32,151 nucleotides of DNA from an uncultured Rhodospirillales bacterium (GTDB lineage Bacteria > Pseudomonadota > Alphaproteobacteria > Acetobacterales > Acetobacteraceae): positions 1-32,151 of the forward strand of contig CAIYMY010000201.1 in the NCBI GenBank assembly GCA_903927465.1. The letters run 5' to 3'. This document shows, one piece after another, positions 25,883-32,151 of this stretch. The notes beneath the pieces were generated by a model. The model had not been told where the DNA came from. It saw only the letters and a list, made by a program, of their open reading frames with translations, and searched no databases. Each line of letters begins with the position of its first letter. The first letter of the stretch is position 1. The position numbers were made by a program, and so were the translations under genes.

Positions 25883-26184
25883 CGGCCAAGGCTACTGCCA
25901 AGCAGACCGAACTGAATTTCCGCGAGCAGAATACGCCCCGCCTGCAACAGCAGAATCAGCACCACTGGCGAGATATCAATGCCACCCAGATTGGGCAGAA
26001 AGCGCCTGATGGGCCTGAGTGCCGGTTCGGTCAGCCGATGGAAGAAATCGGCAATCGCCCAGACCGCGCGGTTGCGCGTATCCAGCACATTGAAGGAAAT
26101 CAGCAGGGACACGATGGCCCCGATAATCAGCGCCCAGACGAAAAGACTGAGAGCAGAATCAATCAACCAGAATAATGCGTGCAT
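25879..26184 (-). CDS. YggT-family inner-membrane protein
   Basis: The start ATG 26184 has GGAGG six bases upstream; the frame extends to 26205 without a better signal. The 101-residue protein has two hydrophobic segments ([20 protein letters not shown] and [18 protein letters not shown]) with the family motif [20 protein letters not shown] between them. YggT proteins are implicated in osmotic tolerance and membrane insertion or cell-envelope organisation, without a settled mechanism. First gene of the unit with DUF167 and folD, with a candidate promoter about 60 bp upstream. Confidence 0.92.
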   Translation of the reverse strand: MHALFWLIDSALSLFVWALIIGAIVSLLISFNVLDTRNRAVWAIADFFHRLTEPALRPIRRFLPNLGGIDISPVVLILLLQAGRILLAEIQFGLLGSSLGR

Positions 26185-26245
26185 GAAGCCTCCTGCCTCT
26201 TCCAAGCTCTGCCGCGCGGCTTAGCGGCCCGGAAGGATTAGCCCC

Positions 26246-26274
26246 TATATCTTGAAGAAGGGTTCAGGCTGCAA
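26246..26274 (-). promoter_or_regulatory. Candidate promoter for yggT-DUF167-folD
   Basis: Read on the minus strand, TTGCAG (26274-26269) and GATATA (26251-26246) are separated by exactly 17 bp and lie about 62 bp before the yggT ATG. Spacing and sequence fit a sigma-70-type promoter. The rest of the 26185-26371 gap shows only a weak TTGACT near 26328 that might serve the tRNA gene. Confidence 0.45.
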
Positions 26275-26371
26275 GGCCTTTGTCGCAGAAGGATTTTTGG
26301 TGTGACCTGACGCCCTTTGGCGCTGCCTTGACTTTACCCTCAGCCTGGGGCACTCACCGCCGCCTTGGTGC

Positions 26372-26447
<76 letters not shown>

Positions 26448-26546
26448 CTTTTCACGCCTAACCAGCTTTCAGGCCAGGAAACTAGCTTTTCCGGGTCAGA
26501 TTTGTACGAATGTAGACCGCCAAAATTTAGAGAATTGCTTCCATCC

Positions 26547-26573
26547 TAGAGCTGAATCCGATTTGATGGATTC
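26547..26573. repeat. TAGAGC-initiated palindrome upstream of the OGT-like gene
   Basis: TAGAGC (26547-26552) is followed one base later by GAATCC and its complement GGATTC, separated by 8 bases (26554-26573). It shares the TAGAGC start with the two palindromes at 28932 and 28995, but no closing GCTCTA is present, so it may be a degenerate unit. The rest of the AT-rich gap 26448-26688 has no gene. Confidence 0.5.
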
Positions 26574-26688
26574 ACCCGTTCCCTTTTCTTGCTGCAAACG
26601 ATGCAGAATTTAGTGCAGCTAATGTTGTTTCGCGGCGTTGCGGTCTCATGATCGAAAAATCCCATCCGAGCAACTGGGAAGGTAAAGG

Positions 26689-28911
26689 ATGATAGGAAAC
26701 CCATCGATGGGTATGCCGGGCGCAGCGATAGACGCGTTGCTCGCGCAGGCTGTGGCCCTGCATCAACAAGGACGTATCCCGGAAGCGCGGCTGGCCTATA
26801 GGCGGATTCAGTTCCAGGATCCACGCCAATTTACCGCTTGGCATATGGGCGGTGTTGCGGCGCTACAGGCTGGCGATACTCGTGACGCCCATGCCCTGAT
26901 TCGCAAGGCGCTGGCCCTGCGCCCGAATGATGGGGCGGCGCTGATCAATTTGGGCCTTGTCTTGCATCGCCTGGGGAAACTGCCGGAGGCCCTGCTGGCC
27001 TTCGATCAGGGTATGAAAACCCGCGCAGATGATCCCAGCGCGCATAATAATATCGGCAATCTCCTGCGTGACATGAAACGCCATGAAGCTGCGCTGGAAA
27101 GTTTTGGCCGCGCCCTGGCACTCAATCCGCATAACGTGCTGGCCTATGCCAATCGCGGCACAGTGCTACGTGACCTCGATAGGCTTGAGGAGGCATTGGC
27201 AGATTTCGACCAAGCGCTTGCCCGCGCGCCGGGCTATGCCATCGCGCATTACAAGAAGGGTGAAACCTTGGCTGAATTGCGTCGTTTTCCCGAAGCCCTG
27301 GCGCATTTGGATGCGGCGCTGCGGCTGGAACCGGAAAGCGCGCTTTTCTACGCCAGCCGTGGCAGCATTTTGCAGGACGCCAAGAATTTCGAGGATGCGC
27401 TGCGAGATTTTGATCAGGCGATCCGGCTGGAACCGGAAGCAGCGCGTTACCATCAAGGGCGCGGTCTTGTCTTGCAGGATATGCGCCGCTTCCGGGAAGC
27501 CGCGGCCGCCTTTGATCGGGCGCTGAAGCTCGACCGCAACTTACCCTTGCTCCAGGGGCAGGCCTTGGCGATGCGGATGGCGATTTGTGATTGGCGGGAT
27601 TTTGACAAATCCCGAGCAGCGGTTGAAGCCTCCATTGCTCGTGGCATTGCGGCATCGCCGCCCTTCTGCATGCTGGTTATCAGCTCATCGCGCCAATTGC
27701 AGCGTCAATGCGCGGCTTCTTGGCTGGCGCGGGAAGCCCAAACGGTAGCCTCTGCGCCACAGCGCTCGAACACTACGGGCAGTAAAATCCGCATTGGCTA
27801 TTTTTCGGCAGATTTTCACAATCACGCGACCGCCTATCTGATGGTCGAAATGTTTGAACGCCACGACAGGACACGGTTTGAGGTTATTGCCTATTCCTTT
27901 GGGGCCATAACGCAAGACGCCATGCGGACACGTTTGCGCGCGGCTTTTGATGCGTTCGTCGAGGTTGGTCATTTATCAGATGGAGATATCGCCGCCCTTG
28001 CCCGCCGTGATGGGATTGATATTGCGGTTGATCTGAAGGGCTTTACTGGGGAAGGGCGTAACAAAATATTCGCCCATCGGGCGGCCCCCCTGCAGGTAAG
28101 CTACCTGGGCTATCCCGGCACCATGGCAGCGGATTACATGGATTATCTTGTGGCCGATCCGGTGCTGATCCCGCCCGAGCATCAGAGGGATTACGCTGAA
28201 AAAATCATTTATGTGCCTCATAGTTATCAGGTGAATGATAGTACGCGCCTTATCGCGAAAAACAGTCCGGATCGTGCGAAATTGGGTCTGCCGGAAGCGG
28301 GATTCGTTTTCTGCTGCTTCAACAACAACCACAAGATAACGCCATCCGTCTTTGATATCTGGATGCGGCTGCTGCGTGCCCTGCCGGGCAGTGTTTTTTG
28401 GCTGCTTGCGGATAATGACGCAGCCGTTGCTAATTTGCGTAGGGCTGCCATTGCACGTGGGGTTGAAGAGCATCGGCTGATCTTTGCCGATCGGATGGAG
28501 CTGGCCGAGCATCTCGCCCGCCATGCGGCAGCGGATCTCTGCTTGGATACGCTGCCCTATAATGCCCACACCACCGCGAGCGATGCGCTATGGGCAGGGC
28601 TACCGGTGCTGACGCAGCTAGGGCAAAGCTTTGCCGGACGCGTCGGCGCCAGTCTTTTGACCGCGCTGGACCTGCCGGAACTGATCACGGAAAGCCCCGC
28701 TGCTTACGAAGCCCAGGCGCTTAATTTGGCGCGCAACCCGGCCCGGCTGAGCGCCATTCGGCGTAAGCTATGGGCGCAACGCCTGACTGCGCCGCTGTTT
28801 GATGGCGGGCGTTTCGCGCGCCAGATAGAAGCTGGTTTTGTGAAGATTGTGCAGCGACATCAATCGGGCCTACCACCCGAACATATCATGATTGCCGATG
28901 ATCCGGCCTGA
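26689..28911 (+). CDS. TPR-containing O-GlcNAc transferase-like protein (GT41, SPINDLY type)
   Basis: A 740-residue protein. Residues about 10-290 are seven to eight TPR-like repeats (for example GTVLRDLDRLEEALADFDQA, 157-176). A linker follows, then a GT41 catalytic region from about 366: RIGYFSADFHNHATAYLMVE with His379 at the position of the catalytic His of human OGT. DLKGFTGEGRNKIFAHRAAP (448-467), SYLGYPGTMAADYMDYLVAD, FNNNHKITP with Lys549 matching the nucleotide-sugar-binding Lys, and DTLPYNAHTTASDALWAGLP (620-639) complete it. All key motifs are intact, so it should be an active cytoplasmic transferase moving GlcNAc, fucose or another sugar to proteins. TPRs would pick the target. 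The ribosome site is GGTAAAGG. It is the only gene between the tRNA-derived repeats; its acceptor is unknown. Confidence 0.9.
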   Translation: MIGNPSMGMPGAAIDALLAQAVALHQQGRIPEARLAYRRIQFQDPRQFTAWHMGGVAALQAGDTRDAHALIRKALALRPNDGAALINLGLVLHRLGKLPEALLAFDQGMKTRADDPSAHNNIGNLLRDMKRHEAALESFGRALALNPHNVLAYANRGTVLRDLDRLEEALADFDQALARAPGYAIAHYKKGETLAELRRFPEALAHLDAALRLEPESALFYASRGSILQDAKNFEDALRDFDQAIRLEPEAARYHQGRGLVLQDMRRFREAAAAFDRALKLDRNLPLLQGQALAMRMAICDWRDFDKSRAAVEASIARGIAASPPFCMLVISSSRQLQRQCAASWLAREAQTVASAPQRSNTTGSKIRIGYFSADFHNHATAYLMVEMFERHDRTRFEVIAYSFGAITQDAMRTRLRAAFDAFVEVGHLSDGDIAALARRDGIDIAVDLKGFTGEGRNKIFAHRAAPLQVSYLGYPGTMAADYMDYLVADPVLIPPEHQRDYAEKIIYVPHSYQVNDSTRLIAKNSPDRAKLGLPEAGFVFCCFNNNHKITPSVFDIWMRLLRALPGSVFWLLADNDAAVANLRRAAIARGVEEHRLIFADRMELAEHLARHAAADLCLDTLPYNAHTTASDALWAGLPVLTQLGQSFAGRVGASLLTALDLPELITESPAAYEAQALNLARNPARLSAIRRKLWAQRLTAPLFDGGRFARQIEAGFVKIVQRHQSGLPPEHIMIADDPA

Positions 28912-28931
28912 GTGGGATGGCTAAATCCCCC

Positions 28932-28982
28932 TAGAGCAGATCGCGTTCAGATGGAATCATCTGAACGCGTGAAGATGCTCGA
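28932..28982. repeat. TAGAGC palindromic unit 1 (near-perfect long hairpin)
   Basis: A perfect 12-bp inverted repeat CGCGTTCAGATG/CATCTGAACGCG with a 4-base loop lies at 28942-28969. It is enclosed by outer arms TAGAGCA (28932-28938) and TGCTCGA (28976-28982) with one mismatch. In addition GAGCAGATC at 28934-28942 is matched by GATCTGCTC at 29049-29057, so units 1 and 2 can be enclosed in one larger fold. It lies just past the OGT-like gene; a terminator or mRNA-end role is possible but no T-run follows. Confidence 0.75.
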
Positions 28983-28994
28983 AAAACAACGATG

Positions 28995-29036
28995 TAGAGC
29001 GGGTTGCGTGAACCCATGAGAACGCAACACGCTCTA
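28995..29036. repeat. TAGAGC palindromic unit 2
   Basis: TAGAGCGGGTTGCGT (28995-29009) and ACGCAACACGCTCTA (29022-29036) form a 15-bp stem with one mismatch and a 12-base loop. It begins TAGAGC and ends GCTCTA like unit 1, but the inner sequence is unrelated. That suggests a family defined by its ends, as in dispersed intergenic palindromes. The surrounding stretch 28912-29113 has no credible gene; 29070-29113 is AT-rich. Confidence 0.72.
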
Positions 29037-29113
29037 AGGATACCGGCTGATCTGCTCAAGGACGTGCTAGAAGAAAGCATTTTTCAATATATTAAAAATG
29101 AGGAGTAAATTTT

Positions 29114-29151
29114 TGACGAGGTCAGCGGTTCGATCCCGCTCAGCTCCACCA
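29114..29151 (+). repeat. att-like direct repeat, right copy (tRNA-Ala 3' fragment)
   Basis: An exact 38-base copy of 26410-26447. It lacks the acceptor 5' strand, D-arm and anticodon, so it cannot make a tRNA. An AT-rich run (AAATTTT) precedes it. Its right flank leads into the rpmE terminator, which should represent the original chromosomal sequence following the tRNA gene. Confidence 0.9.
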
Positions 29152-29176
29152 AGTTCCCTAAATACCCTGGTAACGC

Positions 29177-29202
29177 AAAAAGCCCAGCACAGGCCGGGCC
29201 TT
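29177..29202 (-). terminator. Intrinsic terminator of rpmE
   Basis: On the minus strand, AAGGCCCGG and CTGGGCTTT form a 9-bp stem with two G-U pairs and a 6-base loop, running into TTTTT. It lies 91 bp after the rpmE stop. On the plus strand the same stem is followed by TTTCTT, so it may also stop transcription from the tRNA/island side. Confidence 0.7.
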
Positions 29203-29292
29203 TCTTGATGGCGTAGATCGGTAACCAGTCTGCACAGGCCAAATACGCCAGACCGCGACGGCCATGCCGCCGCCGCGATGAGGCACCCAGTC

Positions 29293-29517
29293 CTACTTGC
29301 GCGCGCCAATGCCGGCGAAGCGCTTGTTGAACTTCGCAATCTGGCCGCCCGTATCAATGATGCGCTGCTGGCCGGTCCAGGCCGGGTGCGACTTCGGGTC
29401 AATGTCCAGGCGGATGGTGTCGCCCGGCTTGCCGTAGCAGGAACGGGTCTTGTACTCGGTCCCGTCGGTCATGATGATGTTGATCTCATGATAAGCGGGA
29501 TGGATGTCGGACTTCAT
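29293..29517 (-). CDS. rpmE: 50S ribosomal protein L31
   Basis: A 74-residue protein with the bL31 pattern: [20 protein letters not shown], then [29 protein letters not shown] and the basic tail [13 protein letters not shown]. The zinc-binding Cys set of the C+ form is missing, leaving a single Cys, so this is the zinc-independent (C-) form. It sits convergently to the tRNA/island and divergently from pdxY, with a good terminator downstream. Length and start are normal. Confidence 0.95.
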   Translation of the reverse strand: MKSDIHPAYHEINIIMTDGTEYKTRSCYGKPGDTIRLDIDPKSHPAWTGQQRIIDTGGQIAKFNKRFAGIGARK

Positions 29518-29671
29518 GGCACATGCTCACAAAAAATGGGCCGCCGATGCCGACCGGCCGCCAGGGAGCGGGCGCTATAGGCGATGAGTCCCGGGAAGGC
29601 AAGCCAGCGATTGACCCGCGCCGCGCCTCAGGCCACAGGGTTTGCCCTGCTATCGCAAAGGTCCGGCGCGC

Positions 29672-30526
29672 GTGAGCCTCAATATCCTCTCCATCCAATC
29701 CTGGGTCGCCTATGGCCATGTCGGCAATGCCAGCGCCATGTTCCCGCTGCAGCGCCTGGGGGCGGAGGTCTGGGGGGTGCATACGGTGCAATTCTCCAAC
29801 CACACCGGCTATGGCGCCTGGCGCGGCCAGGTCTTTGGCGCTGATTTGATCCGGGAATGCGTGGCGGGGATTGAAGAACGCGGCGTGTTGCCAAGCTGTG
29901 ACGCGGTGCTTTCGGGCTATTTGGGCTCGGCCGAGATCGGGGCCGCGGTGCGCGATGCGGCGCTTTTGGTGAAAGCGGCCAATCCCAAGGCGCTTTGGTG
30001 CTGCGATCCGGTGATTGGCGATACCGGGCGCGGCGTTTTTGTGCGCCCCGGCATTCCAGAATTCCTGCGCGACGAGGCGCTGCCGGCGGCCGATATCGCA
30101 ACCCCCAATCAATTCGAATTGGAATGGCTGACCGGGCAGGCGATCACCAGCCTGGATACCGCCAAGGCCGCCATCGCCGCGCTGCAAGCCAAGGGGCCGC
30201 GCATTGTGCTGCTGACATCCCTTCGCACCGAAGCGACTGGGGGGCATGAGATTGAAATGCTCGCGGCTGAGGGGGGCGGTTTCTGGCGGCTGCGCACGCC
30301 CATGCTCCCGCTATCGGTCAATGGCGCCGGTGACGCGATTGCCGCGCTTTTCCTGTTTCATCGCCTGAAAAGCGGCGCGGTGGCGCCAGCGCTGGAAGCG
30401 GCTGCTTCCAGCATATTCGGCCTGCTGAGCCAGACGCTCGCGGCTGGTGCACGGGAATTGCAGGTGGTTGCGGCGCAGGCAGAAATCACCGCGCCGACAA
30501 GACGTTTTACGGCTGAGGCGTGTTAA
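29672..30526 (+). CDS. pdxY: Pyridoxal kinase
   Basis: The start GTG 29672 gives 284 residues beginning VSLNILSIQSWVAYGHVGNA, which aligns with the conserved PdxY/PdxK N-terminus. The longer frame from 29642 adds ten atypical residues. Substrate and ATP motifs are VQFSNHTGYGAWRGQVF (39-55), SGYLGS, WCCDPVIGDTGRGVFV, ATPNQFELEWLTG and the catalytic-base motif NGAGDAIAALFL. It phosphorylates pyridoxal in B6 salvage. It is monocistronic in appearance and converges on the CBS gene 14 bp away. Confidence 0.93.
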   Translation: MSLNILSIQSWVAYGHVGNASAMFPLQRLGAEVWGVHTVQFSNHTGYGAWRGQVFGADLIRECVAGIEERGVLPSCDAVLSGYLGSAEIGAAVRDAALLVKAANPKALWCCDPVIGDTGRGVFVRPGIPEFLRDEALPAADIATPNQFELEWLTGQAITSLDTAKAAIAALQAKGPRIVLLTSLRTEATGGHEIEMLAAEGGGFWRLRTPMLPLSVNGAGDAIAALFLFHRLKSGAVAPALEAAASSIFGLLSQTLAAGARELQVVAAQAEITAPTRRFTAEAC

Positions 30527-30540
30527 AACAGCCCCCCAAC

Positions 30541-30984
30541 TCAGTGCATAAAGCTCCGCGTCACATAGGCCTTCAGCGCTTCAACATCATGATCCTGCTT
30601 GGCGAAGCGGAACTTCACCAGGTCGCGGATGCTCACAATGCCAAGCAAGGACCCATCCGTGTCGCAGACCGGCAAATGGCGGAAATAGCCCTGGTCCATG
30701 ATTTCAAGCGCGGCTTCCACCGGCGTATCAGGGCCGATCATGATAACGTCGCGCGTCATCAGTTCCTCAGCGGCCATGCTGCTGATGCCATTCCCCCGAT
30801 CCGCGACCGCCTTCACGATGTCACGTTCACTCAGGATGCCGGCGACCTGACCGGAAGCGGTCACGATCAGCACGGCGCCAATGCGGCGCGCCGCCATGAT
30901 GCCGGCGATTTCAACCACAGGGGTTTCGGGTGTTACTGAAATAGCGGCGTTACCCTTTTGCCGCAGAACTGCTAAAATCGTCAT
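30541..30984 (-). CDS. CBS-domain pair protein
   Basis: A 147-residue protein from ATG 30984, with GGAGG ten bases upstream. Two CBS domains fill it. The first is VTPETPVVEIAGIMAARRIG to GQVAGILSERDIVKAVADRG; the second is MTRDVIMIGPDTPVEAALEI to DGSLLGIVSIRDLVKFRFAK. The SERD and SIRD positions are where adenosyl ligands are usually bound. There is no catalytic domain, so it is a stand-alone energy or nucleotide sensor whose partner is unknown. Possible partners cannot be told from the neighbours. Confidence 0.92.
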   Translation of the reverse strand: MTILAVLRQKGNAAISVTPETPVVEIAGIMAARRIGAVLIVTASGQVAGILSERDIVKAVADRGNGISSMAAEELMTRDVIMIGPDTPVEAALEIMDQGYFRHLPVCDTDGSLLGIVSIRDLVKFRFAKQDHDVEALKAYVTRSFMH

Positions 30985-31268
30985 GGCCGAGGGCCTCCTT
31001 TTGCGGGACGCTGCCGACCCCTTTTTACTTTGAAATCTTTTGGTCTTTTTGCCCCGAAATCGCAAGCCTTGAATTGCGCCAAGGTCGAGGAAACCGCACC
31101 GTGGGGCCGAAGCTGCCCAGCGTTTCAGCAAGAATTAGGCGCTTGCCTAGCCCCGCGCACGCATGCGAACCTTCACCCGAGATTCAAGGATCCCGGCCCA
31201 AGGCGATCGCGCTGCGCGCGAAACGCCCCTATGGCCGGACTCCGCCATCAAACCAGGGAGAGATCATC

Positions 31269-32151
31269 ATGACACTTCTGACCTCACGCCGCCTGCTGCT
31301 CGGCGCTGTGCTTGCCACCCCCTTCATCCGCACCGCTTCGGCGCAAACCACGCTGGAATGGGTGGCGGGGTCCGTCGGTGGTGGCTGGTACACCATGGCG
31401 GCGGGGCTTTCTTCCCTGATCCGGGAAGAAAACCCTGATTTGCAAATCCGCGTCGTGCCCGGCGGGGGCTTGGCCAATTCCACCCGCATCAACAACAACC
31501 AATCCCAGATGGGTTGGGGGATTGATGCTTTCTCAGCCTCCGCCGTGCAGGGGATTGAGCCCTACAGCGCCAAGCACGACAAGCTGCGTTGCCTTGGCAC
31601 TGGCTATTCGCCGACGGAACACCACTTCCTGCGCCACAAGGGCGCGGGGCCTGCGGATATGCGCGCCATCCTGACGCAGCGCGGCCTCAAAATCGCGGCC
31701 CCGCAGCGCAGCAGCACGGATGAAATGACGCTGCAGCGCATCCTGAAATTCCTCGGCACCAGCCCGGACAAGATCAGGGCTGATGGCGGGCGTTACCTTA
31801 CCGGGTCATACGCCGATATCGCGGCTGCCTATAATGATGGCCAGGTGGATTATCTTTACGCCGCACTCGCGCGCCCGGCAGCGATTTTCACTGAAGTCGC
31901 ACAAGGCCGGCGTGGCGGCGCCATGGTCGCCTTCCCGCAAGATGTGCGCGACCATTTGCAAAAGGAATATGCCTATGCGCAGGGCGTTCTGCCCGGCGCG
32001 ACTTATCCCACGCTCATGACCGGCGATGTGCCGGTGACGCTGATGGATAGCGTGATCCTGGTGCATGAAAGCGTGCCGGATGATGTGACCTACAAGATCA
32101 CCCGCACGCTGATCCGCAACCGCGGGCAAAGGCTGATTACCATCCATGCCA
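31269..32151 (+). CDS. TAXI-family TRAP transporter solute receptor (3' end beyond window)
   Basis: An open frame of 294 codons runs off the right edge. The N-terminus MTLLTSRRLLLGAVLATPFI with RTASA before the mature part is a Tat-like export signal (SRRLLLG). The mature protein has TAXI-type features: WVAGSVGGGWYTMAAGLSSL near the start, VVPGGGLANSTRINNNQSQM and MGWGIDAFSAS, with no lipobox. Such receptors bind organic acids or amino acids in the periplasm and feed a fused DctQM permease. A GGGAGA ribosome site precedes the ATG. The 284-bp divergent gap to the CBS gene (30985-31268) holds no gene I can support and no clear promoter. Confidence 0.9.
   Translation, partial: MTLLTSRRLLLGAVLATPFIRTASAQTTLEWVAGSVGGGWYTMAAGLSSLIREENPDLQIRVVPGGGLANSTRINNNQSQMGWGIDAFSASAVQGIEPYSAKHDKLRCLGTGYSPTEHHFLRHKGAGPADMRAILTQRGLKIAAPQRSSTDEMTLQRILKFLGTSPDKIRADGGRYLTGSYADIAAAYNDGQVDYLYAALARPAAIFTEVAQGRRGGAMVAFPQDVRDHLQKEYAYAQGVLPGATYPTLMTGDVPVTLMDSVILVHESVPDDVTYKITRTLIRNRGQRLITIHA

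Noticed and set aside
28934-29057. Possible integron attC recombination site
   Set aside because: Size and symmetry are suggestive, but the GTTRRRY/RYYYAAC core sites are missing and there is no integron integrase or cassette array.
29067-29402. Minus-strand open frame of 111 codons containing [11 protein letters not shown]
   Set aside because: The [10 protein letters not shown]-type peptide is the well-known artefact of translating the antisense of a tRNA 3' end. It runs across the att-like tRNA fragment, the rpmE terminator and the rpmE gene, and has no ribosome site.

Overview
The window is a GC-rich chromosomal stretch from an alphaproteobacterium, most likely a member of the Acetobacteraceae (Roseomonas-like). 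This is inferred from codon use, the many 4-bp gene overlaps, the Tat-type TAXI receptor, the CoxG/MoxR/VWA trio and the GGT/UDP-xylose synthase block. No rRNA or other taxonomic marker is present, so family-level placement is inference. Most of the window is ordinary single-copy metabolism and transport, with about 27 complete or edge-cut protein genes, two genes interrupted by in-frame stops, one tRNA and one apparent small island.

Layout. Positions 1-2633 (minus) hold three overlapping genes for a CoxG-like protein, a MoxR AAA+ ATPase and a CoxE-like VWA protein, a maturation module of the kind found with molybdenum hydroxylases. From 2775 to 5979 (plus) lie an ion-transporter-superfamily permease, a methylisocitrate-lyase-like enzyme and a compositionally distinct methyltransferase. 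At 6014-6995 (minus) are a stand-alone Lrp/AsnC sensor domain and an isochorismatase-family gene broken by an in-frame TGA. From 7188 to 9337 (plus) are two oligopeptide-type ABC ATPases without permeases. From 9503 to 13758 (plus) is an RND efflux adaptor and pump pair. At 13847-15595 (plus) is a thiamine-diphosphate enzyme broken by an in-frame TAA. From 15596 to 19301 (minus) is a tightly coupled block of gamma-glutamyltransferase-like enzyme, UDP-xylose synthase and an unrecognised GT-like protein. It is followed by a carboxymuconolactone-decarboxylase-family gene, a DMT exporter and a large secreted RTX metalloprotease (to 22654). From 22701 to 26184 come housekeeping genes: pyrD plus a HAD hydrolase (plus), and yggT, a DUF167 gene and folD (minus).

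The most unusual part is 26372-29151. A complete tRNA-Ala(CGC) gene is followed 2.7 kb downstream by an exact 38-bp copy of its 3' end. This is the usual footprint of site-specific integration into a tRNA gene. The only gene between the repeats is a 740-residue TPR/O-GlcNAc-transferase-like (GT41, SPINDLY-type) protein. It is flanked by palindromic DNA units that all begin with TAGAGC. No integrase is present. To the right, rpmE, pdxY, a CBS-pair protein and the start of a TAXI-type TRAP receptor gene resume ordinary chromosome.

Several genes point to surface or secreted glycan and protein chemistry: UDP-xylose synthase, the GT-like protein, the methyltransferase, the OGT-like protein and the RTX protease. 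Their functional connection is inference. Two otherwise well-preserved genes each carry a single in-frame stop codon. These could be real recent pseudogenes or base-call errors.
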